Assembly: GCF_901827175.1 (NCBI RefSeq)
Contig: NZ_LR594662.1
Location: forward strand, 124,001-188,000
DNA from: Variovorax sp. RA8
GTDB lineage: Bacteria > Pseudomonadota > Gammaproteobacteria > Burkholderiales > Burkholderiaceae_C
Length of the DNA: 64,000 nt
Direction: 5' to 3'
Positions 1 through 7,986 of the stretch are shown piece by piece (within the stretch, counting starts at the first letter, position 1; every line of letters begins with the position of its first letter). Made by a program: the position numbers and the translations under genes. The notes below the pieces were generated by a model. That model was not told the origin of the DNA. It saw only the letters and a list, made by a program, of their open reading frames with translations, and ran no database searches.

Positions 1-1251
1 GAGCATGTCGTCGCTGCGGCCGGCGTAGGTGTAGTAGCCGTCGGCGTCGCGCGAGTACTTGTCGCCGCTCTTGGTCCAGCCCTCGCGGAAGGTCTCGGCG
101 CTCTTCTCGGGGTTGCCCCAGTACATCACTGCGGTGCTGGGGCCCTTGATATAGAGATCGCCCACCTCGCCCACGCCGACGGGCTTGCCGTCCTCGCCGC
201 GAAGCTCAATCGCATAGCCTTCGACCGGGCGGCCGGTGGTGCCGTAGCGGATGTCGCCAGGCCGGTTGGAGATGAAGATGTGCAGCATCTCCGTGGAGCC
301 GATGCCGTCGATGATCTCGCAGCCGAAATGCTGCTTGAAGCGCTGCGCCAGCTCGCCCGGCAGCGCCTCGCCGGCGGAGGAGCACATGCGCAGCGACACC
401 TGGTCGCGCGCGGGCAGGTTGGGCGAGGCGAGCATGCCGGCGAAGCCCGTCGGGGCGCCGAAGAAGACGGTGGGCTTGTGCTCGGAGGTCCAGCGCTTGA
501 AGGTCGCATCGGGCGTCGGCCGCTCCGCCATCAGCAGCACGGTCGCGCCCACGGAGAGCGGGAAGGTCAGCCCATTGCCCAGCCCGTAGGCGAAGTAGAG
601 CTTGGCGGCCGAGAAGCAGACGTCGTTCTCCGTCAGCCCCAGCACCGGCTTGCCGTAGAGCTCGGCCGTCCACCACGGGTTGCCGTGCGTGTGCACCGTG
701 CCCTTGGGCTTGCCCGTGGAGCCGGAGGAATAGAGCCAGAAGGCATGGTCCTGCGGCGCGGTCGCGGCGGGCTCCGCCAGCGGCTCGTGGGCGGCGAGGG
801 CCGCCTCGAATTCTTGCGCGCCCTCGGGCAGCGGGCCCGCCGGCTGCGAGACGAACAGCGCCTTCAGCGCATGCGAGCCCTTGCGCTGCGCATCCTGCAG
901 CACCGACAGCAGCGCGCCGGAAACCAGCGCGGCCTTGGCGTCGCTGTTGGCCAGCATGTAGGCGTAGTCGTCCGAGGTCAGCAGCGTGTTGACGGCCACG
1001 GGCACGATGCCGGCGTAGAGGCAGCCGAGGAAGCTCACCGGCCAGTCGCTGCTGTCGAGCATCAGCAGCAGCGCGCGGTCGTCCCGCTTCACGCCGGCGG
1101 CGAGCAGGGCGGCGGCGAGCCGGCGCGCGCGCTCTTCCAGCTGGCCGTAGGGCAGGGTGCCGCGGTCGTCGACATAAGCGATCTTCTGCGCGCGGCTCCG
1201 GTTGAGGGCGAACAGGTGTTCGGCGAAATTGAATCGGGCGGGCGGGCTCAT
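1..1251 (-). CDS. bclA: Benzoate-CoA ligase, 3' end cut by window edge
   Basis: Activates benzoate (ATP, CoA) to benzoyl-CoA, the entry step of the box pathway, in the cytoplasm. The 417 visible residues start MSPPARFNFAEHLFALNRSR and form an ANL-superfamily adenylating enzyme. The AMP-binding P-loop YSSGSTGKPKGT is near residue 175, GSTEML near 315 and TGRPVEGY near 335; the reading frame is open to base 1, so the C-terminal lid is missing. Family length is about 520 aa. It lies 35 bp downstream of boxD and is probably co-transcribed with it. The benzoate assignment rests on box-cluster context plus sequence type; a related aryl-CoA ligase such as 2-aminobenzoate-CoA ligase is less likely. 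Confidence 0.88.
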   Translation of the reverse strand, partial: MSPPARFNFAEHLFALNRSRAQKIAYVDDRGTLPYGQLEERARRLAAALLAAGVKRDDRALLLMLDSSDWPVSFLGCLYAGIVPVAVNTLLTSDDYAYMLANSDAKAALVSGALLSVLQDAQRKGSHALKALFVSQPAGPLPEGAQEFEAALAAHEPLAEPAATAPQDHAFWLYSSGSTGKPKGTVHTHGNPWWTAELYGKPVLGLTENDVCFSAAKLYFAYGLGNGLTFPLSVGATVLLMAERPTPDATFKRWTSEHKPTVFFGAPTGFAGMLASPNLPARDQVSLRMCSSAGEALPGELAQRFKQHFGCEIIDGIGSTEMLHIFISNRPGDIRYGTTGRPVEGYAIELRGEDGKPVGVGEVGDLYIKGPSTAVMYWGNPEKSAETFREGWTKSGDKYSRDADGYYTYAGRSDDML

Positions 1252-1286
1252 CGTGTTTTCTCCTCGGGTCATCCCTGTGTTGTTGC

Positions 1287-2846
1287 TCACGCCTGCGCCA
1301 GGCCCAGCTGCGCCAGCACGCCGGGGCTGGCCTGCACGGCGGCGCGGCGGTGGTAGAAGTCCAGCGCGCGCAGCCCGCCCAGCTCGGCGCCGCCGCCCGC
1401 CCGGCGGGGGCCGCCGTGCAGCGAATGGGGCATGACGTTGCCGTGGCCGGTGTGGGCCTGCGCGACGTCGGGCGTGATCACATGCACGCGGCCATGGCTG
1501 GCGGCGAGCTGGACCGCGGCCTGGCCCAGCGCGGCCTCGTCGGCGCCGTAGAGCGAGGTAACCAGCGAACCCTGGCCGCGATGCGCGAGCGCGATGGCGT
1601 GGTCGAGGTCCCGGTAGGGCAGCAGGGTGGCGACCGGGCCGAAGACCTCCACGTCATGCACCTGCTGTGCCGCGTCGGCATCGCGCGCGCCCAGCAGCAC
1701 CGGGCCGATGCAGGCCGCGACGGCCGGGTCGGCATCGATCAGTTGCGCCTGGCTGCCGTCGTGCAGCACACCGGCCTGGGCCTTGAGTGCTTCCAGCCCC
1801 TCGCGCACGGCATTCAGCTGCGCGCGGCTCACCAGCGAGCCCATGCGCACGCCTTCGTTGCGTGGGTTGCCGACGGTGATGCCCCCGAGCTTGGCACCGA
1901 TCGCTTCGGCCGTTGCGTCGTACAAGGCGGCCGGCACGAGGATGCGGCGGATCGCGGTGCACTTCTGGCCCGACTTGACGGTCATCTCGCGCACCACCTC
2001 GCGCACCAGCAGCTTGAAACTCTCGCTGTCCGGCGCGGCGTCGGGCAGCAGCAGGGCCGAGTTGAGGCTGTCGGCTTCGATGTTCACGCGCACCGAGCGC
2101 TGCGCCACCGCGGCATGCGAGCGGATCACCGCGCCGGTGTCGGCCGAGCCGGTGAAGGAGACCACGTCGAAGCCTTGCAGTTGGTCCATCAATCCCGCGG
2201 AACTGCCGCAGACGATCGACAGCGCGCCGGCCGGCAGCACGCCCGCCTCGACCACGTCGCGCACCATGCGCTGCGTGAGCCAGGCGGTGGCGGTGGCGGG
2301 CTTCACGATCACCGGCACGCCAGAGAGCAGGGCCGGTGCCGCCTTCTCCCACAGGCCCCACGACGGGAAGTTGAAGGCGTTGATGAAGAGCGCCACGCCG
2401 CGCGTAGGCACCTGCAGGTGCTGCGACTGGAACACGGGCTCCTTGCCCAGCTTGACCGCGTCGCCGTCGCGCAACGCGCGCACGTCGCCCAGCGCGTCGC
2501 CCCATTTGGCGTACTGGCCGAGGGTGAAGATGGCGCCATCGATGTCCACGGCCGAGTCGTTCTTCACCGTGCCGGAGTTGGCGGTGGCGATCTCGTAGTA
2601 GGCATCGCGGTTGGCCTGCAGCACCTTCACGACCGCGGCCAGCAGGCCGGCGCGCTGTTTGTACGTCAGCGCGCGCAGCGCCGCGCCCCCGGTTTCGCGC
2701 GCGAAGCCGAAGGCCTCGGCCAGATCAAGGCCGCCCGCATCGACGCGAACCAGCTCCGTGCCCAGCACCGGATCGAAGAGCGGCGTTCCGGCGCCGCTGC
2801 CGGCCTGCCAGCGGCCGGCGATGTAGTTGGAGAGAAGTTCTGTCAT
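1287..2846 (-). CDS. boxD: 3,4-dehydroadipyl-CoA semialdehyde dehydrogenase BoxD
   Basis: Oxidises the ring-opened semialdehyde made by BoxC to 3,4-dehydroadipyl-CoA with NADP+, which then enters beta-oxidation. The 519-aa product begins MTELLSNYIAGRWQAGSG, typical of aldehyde dehydrogenases of the PaaZ/BoxD branch. It has the cofactor-site motif FTGSADTGAVIRSH, a catalytic-Glu-region NIEADSLNSALL, and the catalytic cysteine in SGQKCTAIRRIL (about residue 295). The reading frame stays open about 250 bp further upstream, but the chosen ATG gives the family N-terminus; the upstream part is the intergenic repeat read in frame. It sits between the CoA ligase and a DUF4863 gene on the same strand. 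Confidence 0.92.
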   Translation of the reverse strand: MTELLSNYIAGRWQAGSGAGTPLFDPVLGTELVRVDAGGLDLAEAFGFARETGGAALRALTYKQRAGLLAAVVKVLQANRDAYYEIATANSGTVKNDSAVDIDGAIFTLGQYAKWGDALGDVRALRDGDAVKLGKEPVFQSQHLQVPTRGVALFINAFNFPSWGLWEKAAPALLSGVPVIVKPATATAWLTQRMVRDVVEAGVLPAGALSIVCGSSAGLMDQLQGFDVVSFTGSADTGAVIRSHAAVAQRSVRVNIEADSLNSALLLPDAAPDSESFKLLVREVVREMTVKSGQKCTAIRRILVPAALYDATAEAIGAKLGGITVGNPRNEGVRMGSLVSRAQLNAVREGLEALKAQAGVLHDGSQAQLIDADPAVAACIGPVLLGARDADAAQQVHDVEVFGPVATLLPYRDLDHAIALAHRGQGSLVTSLYGADEAALGQAAVQLAASHGRVHVITPDVAQAHTGHGNVMPHSLHGGPRRAGGGAELGGLRALDFYHRRAAVQASPGVLAQLGLAQA

Positions 2847-2874
2847 TTCATGGGCTCCGGTTTTGATCGGGGGG

Positions 2875-2944
2875 CACCGCGGAACCGGCTTTGCCGGGCC
2901 GCTGGTGCCGCCCCCGGTGAGGGGGTGGGCGGCTACACGAAGTG
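2875..2944 (+). repeat. Intergenic palindrome-rich repeat, copy 1
   Basis: About 70 bp between boxD and the DUF4863 gene, starting CACCGCGGAACCGGCTTTGC and ending CTACACGAAGTG. Its near-identical inverse lies at 7826-7896. It contains internal dyads (CCGGCTTTGCCGG, CCCCCGGTGAGGGGG) and would fold into strong hairpins. Such elements are scattered between genes in Comamonadaceae genomes (general knowledge); the role is unknown. Confidence 0.75.
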
Positions 2945-2964
2945 AGCCAATCTGGGGGAGAGCG

Positions 2965-3429
2965 TCATTTGCTGAAGTGGATTTGCCCCTCGGGCAGCAG
3001 ATAGAGCACGAGGGCGCGGCCCTGGGCCACGGTCGGGTGGTGCGCCGATCCCGGCGGATAGACGCACCAGCCCGCCGGCCGGCCGTCGAAGGTCGCATCG
3101 CCTTCCAGCGGCATGATCAGGTCGACCTCGCCGTTCGGATGCGTGTGGTGCGGCCCTTCGATGTCCTGCATGTCCACCACGTCGACCGAGAACCGGTGCA
3201 GCTCGTCATCGGCCTTGAACACGCGGCCGTACTTGATGCCGCCGCCCTCGCGGTCGCACAGCCAGCCTTCGGTCACGCCGTCGATGCAGGCCTGTTTCAG
3301 GCGCTCGTAGGTCTCGCTGCCGGCGCCATGCACGGTGTTGAGCCAGCGGTCGAGCTCGGCGTCGAGCGGGCGGCCGGCGATCTGCGAGGTCACGTCGGCG
3401 ACGATCTGGTGGAAGGATTCCTTGGACAT
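2965..3429 (-). CDS. DUF4863 family protein (4-hydroxylaminobenzoate lyase-like)
   Basis: Protein of 154 aa beginning MSKESFHQIVADVTSQIAG. It has a cupin-like core: HHTHPNGEVDLIMPLEG supplies histidines and a glutamate in the arrangement of a metal-binding cupin, followed by GWCVYPPGSAHHPT. It matches what I recall of DUF4863 proteins, some of which are annotated as 4-hydroxylaminobenzoate lyase (PnbB). That activity is not needed for benzoate oxidation, so its role here is open. A second in-frame ATG 18 bp upstream (3447, MNERTT) is equally possible. It is the first gene of the minus-strand unit leading into boxD and the ligase, behind a good promoter at 3505-3533. Confidence 0.75.
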   Translation of the reverse strand: MSKESFHQIVADVTSQIAGRPLDAELDRWLNTVHGAGSETYERLKQACIDGVTEGWLCDREGGGIKYGRVFKADDELHRFSVDVVDMQDIEGPHHTHPNGEVDLIMPLEGDATFDGRPAGWCVYPPGSAHHPTVAQGRALVLYLLPEGQIHFSK

Positions 3430-3481
3430 CGTGGTGCGCTCATTCATGGGTGGAAAGAGAAACTTGCGGCAAACGGCTGCG

Positions 3482-3501
3482 TGCAGTATCTTGCCTGTGC
3501 A
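3482..3501. promoter_or_regulatory. Putative BoxR operator (TGCA pair) near the minus-strand start site
   Basis: TGCA at 3482-3485 and 3498-3501; another TGCA is at 3543-3546. The second overlaps the predicted start of the minus-strand transcript. BzdR/BoxR regulators are known to bind TGCA repeats, so these are candidate sites; the spacing here (12 bp) differs from the 6 bp seen upstream of boxC. Confidence 0.5.
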
Positions 3502-3504
3502 TGA

Positions 3505-3533
3505 ACCATAAGCACCGACACAAAAGGTGTCAA
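3505..3533 (-). promoter_or_regulatory. Sigma70-type promoter for DUF4863-boxD-ligase unit
   Basis: On the minus strand TTGACA (3528-3533) is followed after 17 bp by TATGGT (3505-3510). This predicts transcription starting near 3498, about 50-70 bp before the first gene. Confidence 0.6.
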
Positions 3534-3596
3534 GCAATATAGTGCATCTATGGTGTTTACCCGGATAAGACAGGACCGCGTAGCGGAAGGAGCGAC

Positions 3597-4523
3597 ATGA
3601 ATGACCGAGCCGAGGCGGTGCTGAGCGCACCCGCCGATGCGGCCCCACCGGCCGATGAAGCGAAGAACCCGCTGCTGGTGGCGCTGGGCGAGCGCGTGCG
3701 CAACCTGCGCGCGCGCCGGGGCCTCACGCGCAAGGCGGTGGCGCAGGCGGCCGATGTCTCGGAGCGGCACCTGGCCAATCTCGAGTACGGCATCGGCAAC
3801 GCCTCCATCCTGGTGCTGCAGCAGGTGGCGACCGCCTTGCACTGCTCGCTGGCCGAGCTGGTGGGCGACGTGACGACCAGCTCGCCCGAGTGGCTGCTGA
3901 TCCGCGAGCTGCTGGAGCGCCGCGGCGAGGCCGACCTGCGGCGCGCCCGCATCGCCCTGGGCGAACTGCTGGGCACCGCCGCCGGCGACCCGGCGCGCCA
4001 TCGCCGCATCGCGCTGGTCGGCCTGCGCGGCGCCGGCAAGTCGACCCTGGGCCAGATGCTGGCGGACGATCTCGACGTGCCCTTCATCGAGCTCAGCCGC
4101 GAGATCGAGAAGCTCGCCGGCTGCAGCGTGCGCGAGATCCACGACCTGTACGGCACCAACGCCTACCGCCGCTACGAGCGCCGCGCGCTCGAAGAGACGA
4201 TCCAGATCTACAGCGAGGTGGTGATCGCCACCCCCGGCGGCATCGTCTCCGACCCTGCCACCTTCAACGAGTTGCTGTCGCACTGCACCACCGTCTGGCT
4301 GCAGGCCGCCCCCGAGGAGCACATGGGCCGCGTCGCCGCCCAGGGCGACACCCGCCCGATGGCCGCCAGCAAGGAAGCCATGGACGACCTGCGCCGCATC
4401 CTGGCCGGACGCGCCGCCTTCTATTCCAAGGCCGATCTCGGCGTGGACACCACCGGGCGGGACTTGGCCGAGAGCTTCCAGGTGCTGCGCACGGCGGTGC
4501 GCGAGGCGATGAGCCGGAGCTGA
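3597..4523 (+). CDS. boxR: BoxR/BzdR-type regulator: XRE DNA-binding domain fused to shikimate-kinase-like domain
   Basis: Transcriptional regulator of the box genes, sensing benzoyl-CoA in characterised homologues. It is 308 aa. An XRE helix-turn-helix spans about residues 28-85 (GERVRNLRARRGLTRKAVAQ, then VSERHLANLEYG). A shikimate-kinase-like domain with an intact P-loop GLRGAGKST at about 141-150 follows, with RRYERRALEE and ATPGGIV further on. This two-domain layout is diagnostic for BzdR/BoxR. The ATG at 3597 follows GGAAGGAG. It is divergent from the DUF4863-boxD unit and in line with boxC, and TGCA motifs flank it on both sides, which suggests it controls both units and itself. Confidence 0.95.
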   Translation: MNDRAEAVLSAPADAAPPADEAKNPLLVALGERVRNLRARRGLTRKAVAQAADVSERHLANLEYGIGNASILVLQQVATALHCSLAELVGDVTTSSPEWLLIRELLERRGEADLRRARIALGELLGTAAGDPARHRRIALVGLRGAGKSTLGQMLADDLDVPFIELSREIEKLAGCSVREIHDLYGTNAYRRYERRALEETIQIYSEVVIATPGGIVSDPATFNELLSHCTTVWLQAAPEEHMGRVAAQGDTRPMAASKEAMDDLRRILAGRAAFYSKADLGVDTTGRDLAESFQVLRTAVREAMSRS

Positions 4524-4584
4524 AGGCCGGATCGGTCCGTGCATTTGTAATAAAGCAGCCAGCAGCTTGACGCGCCCGGAAACA

Positions 4585-4621
4585 TGCAGCATGATGCATG
4601 TCACGCCGATCGATAACTGCA
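4585..4621. promoter_or_regulatory. BoxR operator candidates upstream of boxC (TGCA-N6-TGCA plus TGCA)
   Basis: TGCA at 4585-4588 and 4595-4598 form a direct repeat with exactly 6 bp between, inside a larger dyad (ATGCAGCATGATGCAT). A third TGCA lies at 4618-4621, next to a possible -10 TATTAT at 4623-4628. TGCA-N6-TGCA is the repeat described for BzdR/BoxR operators. No good -35 was found. Confidence 0.6.
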
Positions 4622-4660
4622 CTATTATTCATTGACCCCAGGCACCCAGGAGACCGCGAC

Positions 4661-6331
4661 ATGACCGAGACCGCTGCCCATCCCGCCCGCGTCGACTACC
4701 GCACCGACCCGACCCAATACCGCCACTGGAAGCTCAGCGTCGAGGGCGCCGTGGCTCGCCTGTCGCTGGACATCGCCGAGGACGGCGGCATCCGCCCCGG
4801 CTACAAGCTCAAGCTCAACAGCTACGACCTGGGCGTGGACATCGAGCTGCACGACGCGCTCAACCGCGTGCGCTTCGAGCATCCGCAAGTGCGCACGGTG
4901 ATCGTCACCAGCGCCAAGGACCGCATCTTCTGCTCGGGCGCCAACATCTTCATGCTGGGCGTCTCCAGCCACGCCTGGAAAGTGAACTTCTGCAAGTTCA
5001 CCAACGAGACGCGCAACGGCATCGAGGATTCGTCGAAGCACTCGGGCCTCAAGTTCATCGCCGCCGTCAACGGCGCCTGCGCCGGCGGCGGCTACGAGCT
5101 GGCGCTGGCCTGCGACGAGATCCTGCTGGTGGACGACCGCTCCTCCTCCGTCTCGCTGCCCGAGGTGCCGCTGCTGGGCGTGCTGCCCGGCACCGGCGGC
5201 CTGACCCGCGTGACCGACAAGCGCCACGTGCGCCACGACCTGGCCGACATCTTCTGCACCAGCGTCGAAGGCGTGCGCGGCCAGCGCGCGGTGGAGTGGC
5301 GCCTGGTCGATGCGATCGCCAAGCCCGCGCAGTTCGCCGCCGCCGTGCAGGAGCGCGCCGCCAAGCTGGCCGAGGGCAGCAACCGCCCGGCCGCCGCCAC
5401 GGGCGTGACCCTGACGCGCGTCGAGCGCGAAGACGGCCCGGACAGCATCCGCTATGAATTCGTCACCGTCGAGATCGACCGCGCCCGCCGCACCGCCGCG
5501 CTGACCATCAAGGCCCCGAGTGGCGAGCAACCCACTGACATCGCCGGCATCGAGGCCGCCGGCGCCGCCTGGTGGCCGCTCGCGATGGCGCGCCAGCTCG
5601 ACGACGCCATCCTCAACCTGCGCACCAACGAGCTCGACGTCGGCACCTGGCTGCTCAAGACCGAGGGCGATGCCCAGGCCGTGCTCGCCAGCGACCAGAC
5701 CCTGCTCGCGAACAAGGACCATTGGCTGGTGCGCGAGACCATCGGCGCGCTGCGCCGCACGCTGGCCCGCCTGGACGTCTCCTCGCGCAGCCTGTTCGCG
5801 CTGATCGAGCCCGGCTCCTGCTTCGCCGGCACCCTGGCCGAGCTGGCCTTCGCGGCCGACCGCGCCTACATGCTCGCCCTGCCCGACGAGCCCGAGCGCG
5901 CGCCCAAGCTCGTGCTCGACGAGTTCAACTTCGGCTTTTTCCCGATGGTCAACGACCAGAGCCGCCTGCAGCGCCGCTTCTACGAAGAGTCCGCACCGCT
6001 GGAGGCGGCCCGCGCCGCCGCCGGCAAGCCGCTCGATGCCGACGAAGCGTTCAAGCTCGGGCTCGTCACCGCGGCGCCGGACGACATCGACTGGGACGAC
6101 GAGATCCGCATCGCCATCGAGGAGCGCGCCGCCATGTCGCCCGACGCCCTCACCGGCCTGGAGGCCAACCTGCGCTTTTCCAGCCAGGAGAACATGCTGA
6201 CCCGCATCTTCGGCCGGCTCACCGCCTGGCAGAACTGGATCTTCAACCGCCCGAACGCCGTCGGCGAGAAGGGTGCGCTGAAGGTCTACGGCACCGGCGA
6301 GAAAGCCGGCTTCGACTTGAACCGCGTCTGA
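4661..6331 (+). CDS. boxC: 2,3-epoxybenzoyl-CoA dihydrolase BoxC
   Basis: Opens the ring of 2,3-epoxybenzoyl-CoA by hydrolysis, releasing formate and 3,4-dehydroadipyl-CoA semialdehyde. The product is 556 aa with two crotonase-like halves. The first carries SGANIFMLGVSSHAW and the oxyanion-hole region VNGACAGGGYELALACD (about residues 137-153); the second is more divergent. The ATG at 4661 follows CAGGAG, and an upstream in-frame ATG at 4598 lies within the operator region and is rejected. It is the first gene of the boxC-boxB-boxA-maoC unit, 25 bp ahead of boxB. Confidence 0.96.
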   Translation: MTETAAHPARVDYRTDPTQYRHWKLSVEGAVARLSLDIAEDGGIRPGYKLKLNSYDLGVDIELHDALNRVRFEHPQVRTVIVTSAKDRIFCSGANIFMLGVSSHAWKVNFCKFTNETRNGIEDSSKHSGLKFIAAVNGACAGGGYELALACDEILLVDDRSSSVSLPEVPLLGVLPGTGGLTRVTDKRHVRHDLADIFCTSVEGVRGQRAVEWRLVDAIAKPAQFAAAVQERAAKLAEGSNRPAAATGVTLTRVEREDGPDSIRYEFVTVEIDRARRTAALTIKAPSGEQPTDIAGIEAAGAAWWPLAMARQLDDAILNLRTNELDVGTWLLKTEGDAQAVLASDQTLLANKDHWLVRETIGALRRTLARLDVSSRSLFALIEPGSCFAGTLAELAFAADRAYMLALPDEPERAPKLVLDEFNFGFFPMVNDQSRLQRRFYEESAPLEAARAAAGKPLDADEAFKLGLVTAAPDDIDWDDEIRIAIEERAAMSPDALTGLEANLRFSSQENMLTRIFGRLTAWQNWIFNRPNAVGEKGALKVYGTGEKAGFDLNRV

Positions 6332-6356
6332 ACGTCTGACTTTGCAAGGAACAACG

Positions 6357-7784
6357 ATGAGCACGATCAACTACAGCGAGAAGATCCCCAACAACGTCAA
6401 CCTGGGCGAAGACCGCACGCTGCAGCGCGCGCTGGAGGGCTGGCAGCCCAACTTCATCCACTGGTGGGACGACGTCGGCCCGGACGACTCCACGAACTAC
6501 GAGGTTTACCTCCGTACGGCCGTGAGCGTCGATCCGAACGGCTGGGCCCAGTTCGGCCACGTGAAGATGCGCGACTACCGCTGGGGCATCTTCCTGAACC
6601 CGGGCGACGCCAACCGCGAGATCCACTTCGGCGACCACAAGGGCGAGAAGGCCTGGCAGGACGTGCCCGGCGAGCACCGCGCCAACCTGCGCCGCATCAT
6701 CGTCACGCAGGGCGACACCGAACCCGCATCGGTCGAGCAGCAGCGCCACCTCGGCCTGACCTGCCCGAGCCAGTACGACCTGCGCAACCTGTACCAGGTC
6801 AACGTCGAGGAAGGCCGCCACCTGTGGGCCATGGTCTACCTGCTGCACAAGTATTTCGGCCGCGACGGACGCGAAGAGGCCGAGGCGCTGCTGCAGCGTG
6901 AGTCCGGCGACCAGGACAACCCGCGCATCCTCGGTGCCTTCAACGAGAAGACGCCGGACTGGCTGGCCTTCTTCATGTTCACCTACTTCACCGACCGCGA
7001 CGGCAAGTTCCAGCTGTCGGCCCTGGCCGAGAGCGCCTTCGATCCGCTGGCGCGCACGACGAAGTTCATGCTGACGGAAGAAGCGCACCACATGTTCGTG
7101 GGCGAGAGCGGCGTCTCGCGTGTGCTGCAGCGCACCGCGCAGGTGATGAACGAGCTCAAGACCGACGACCCGCAGAAGGTGCGCGCGGCGGGTGCCATCG
7201 ACCTCGGCACCATCCAGCGCTACCTGAACTTCCACTACAGCGTGACCATCGACTTGTTCGGCGCCGACCAGTCGAGCAACGCCGCCATCTTCTACAGCTC
7301 CGGCCTAAAGGGCCGCTACGAAGAAGGCAAGCGCACCGACGACCACGTGCTCAAGGGCCAGACCTACAAGGTGCTCGAAGTCCAGAACGGCCAGCTGGTC
7401 GAGAAGGATGTGCCGATGCTGAACGCGCTCAACGAAGTGCTGCGCGACGACTTCATCAAGGACTCGGTCGCCGGCGTGAGCCGCTGGAACAAGGTGCTCG
7501 AAAAGGCCGGCATTCCCACGCGACTGACCGTCCCGCACAAGGCCTTCAACCGCCAGATCGGCGCGCTGGCCGGCATCAAGATGTCGCCCGACGGCCGCGT
7601 GGTGAACGAGGCCGAGTGGGCCGCGAAGAAGAGCGAATGGCTGCCCACGCCCGAAGACTTCGCTTTCGTGGCATCGTTGATGGGCCGCGTGGTCGACCCC
7701 GGCAAGTTCGCCGGCTGGATTGCGCCGCCGGTGATGGGCATCAACCGCCAGCCGGTGGATTTCGAGTACGTCCGCTTCGGGTGA
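6357..7784 (+). CDS. boxB: Benzoyl-CoA 2,3-epoxidase, di-iron oxygenase subunit BoxB
   Basis: Epoxidises benzoyl-CoA with O2, taking electrons from BoxA. It is 475 aa, the family length. Two ExxH motifs supply di-iron ligands: EEGRHLWAMVY (about residue 150) and TEEAHHMFVGE (about residue 240). The N-terminus MSTINYSEKIPNNVNLGEDR is characteristic; the ATG at 6357 is preferred to the in-frame ATG at 6342 because it gives that N-terminus and follows AAGGA. The stop codon lies within a 15-bp tandem duplication. Confidence 0.97.
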   Translation: MSTINYSEKIPNNVNLGEDRTLQRALEGWQPNFIHWWDDVGPDDSTNYEVYLRTAVSVDPNGWAQFGHVKMRDYRWGIFLNPGDANREIHFGDHKGEKAWQDVPGEHRANLRRIIVTQGDTEPASVEQQRHLGLTCPSQYDLRNLYQVNVEEGRHLWAMVYLLHKYFGRDGREEAEALLQRESGDQDNPRILGAFNEKTPDWLAFFMFTYFTDRDGKFQLSALAESAFDPLARTTKFMLTEEAHHMFVGESGVSRVLQRTAQVMNELKTDDPQKVRAAGAIDLGTIQRYLNFHYSVTIDLFGADQSSNAAIFYSSGLKGRYEEGKRTDDHVLKGQTYKVLEVQNGQLVEKDVPMLNALNEVLRDDFIKDSVAGVSRWNKVLEKAGIPTRLTVPHKAFNRQIGALAGIKMSPDGRVVNEAEWAAKKSEWLPTPEDFAFVASLMGRVVDPGKFAGWIAPPVMGINRQPVDFEYVRFG

Positions 7785-7808
7785 CTGTTGCTCGGGTGAC
7801 TGTTGCTC
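7779..7808 (+). repeat. 15-bp tandem duplication across the boxB stop codon
   Basis: The unit GGGTGACTGTTGCTC occurs at 7779-7793 and again at 7794-7808 without mismatch. The first copy contains the boxB stop TGA (7782-7784). Probably a recent slippage event. Confidence 0.85.
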
Positions 7809-7825
7809 GCCCCCAGGTTGCCCGG

Positions 7826-7896
7826 CACTTCGTGTCCGGGCGCCCACCCCCTACCGGGGGCAACACCAGCGGCCCGGCGAAGCCGGCTCCGCGGTG
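7826..7896 (-). repeat. Intergenic palindrome-rich repeat, copy 2 (inverted)
   Basis: Read on the minus strand this 71-bp block begins CACCGCGGAGCCGGCTTCGC and ends with CACGAAGTG, matching the block at 2875-2944 with a few substitutions. It occupies much of the 202-bp boxB-boxA gap, which is unusually long for this otherwise tight operon. Confidence 0.75.
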
Positions 7897-7986
7897 TTTC
7901 ACGAAGGGGCCTGCGCTTTGCGCGGCCTTGGGGCGATACAAGGCCCTGAACGGTTATGGGCCGTTGGGCGGCAAAGGAGATAAATC

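Noticed and set aside
4598-4660. Upstream ATG for boxC
   Set aside because: It lies within the operator region and adds residues not expected in BoxC; ATG 4661 has a ribosome site and the family N-terminus.
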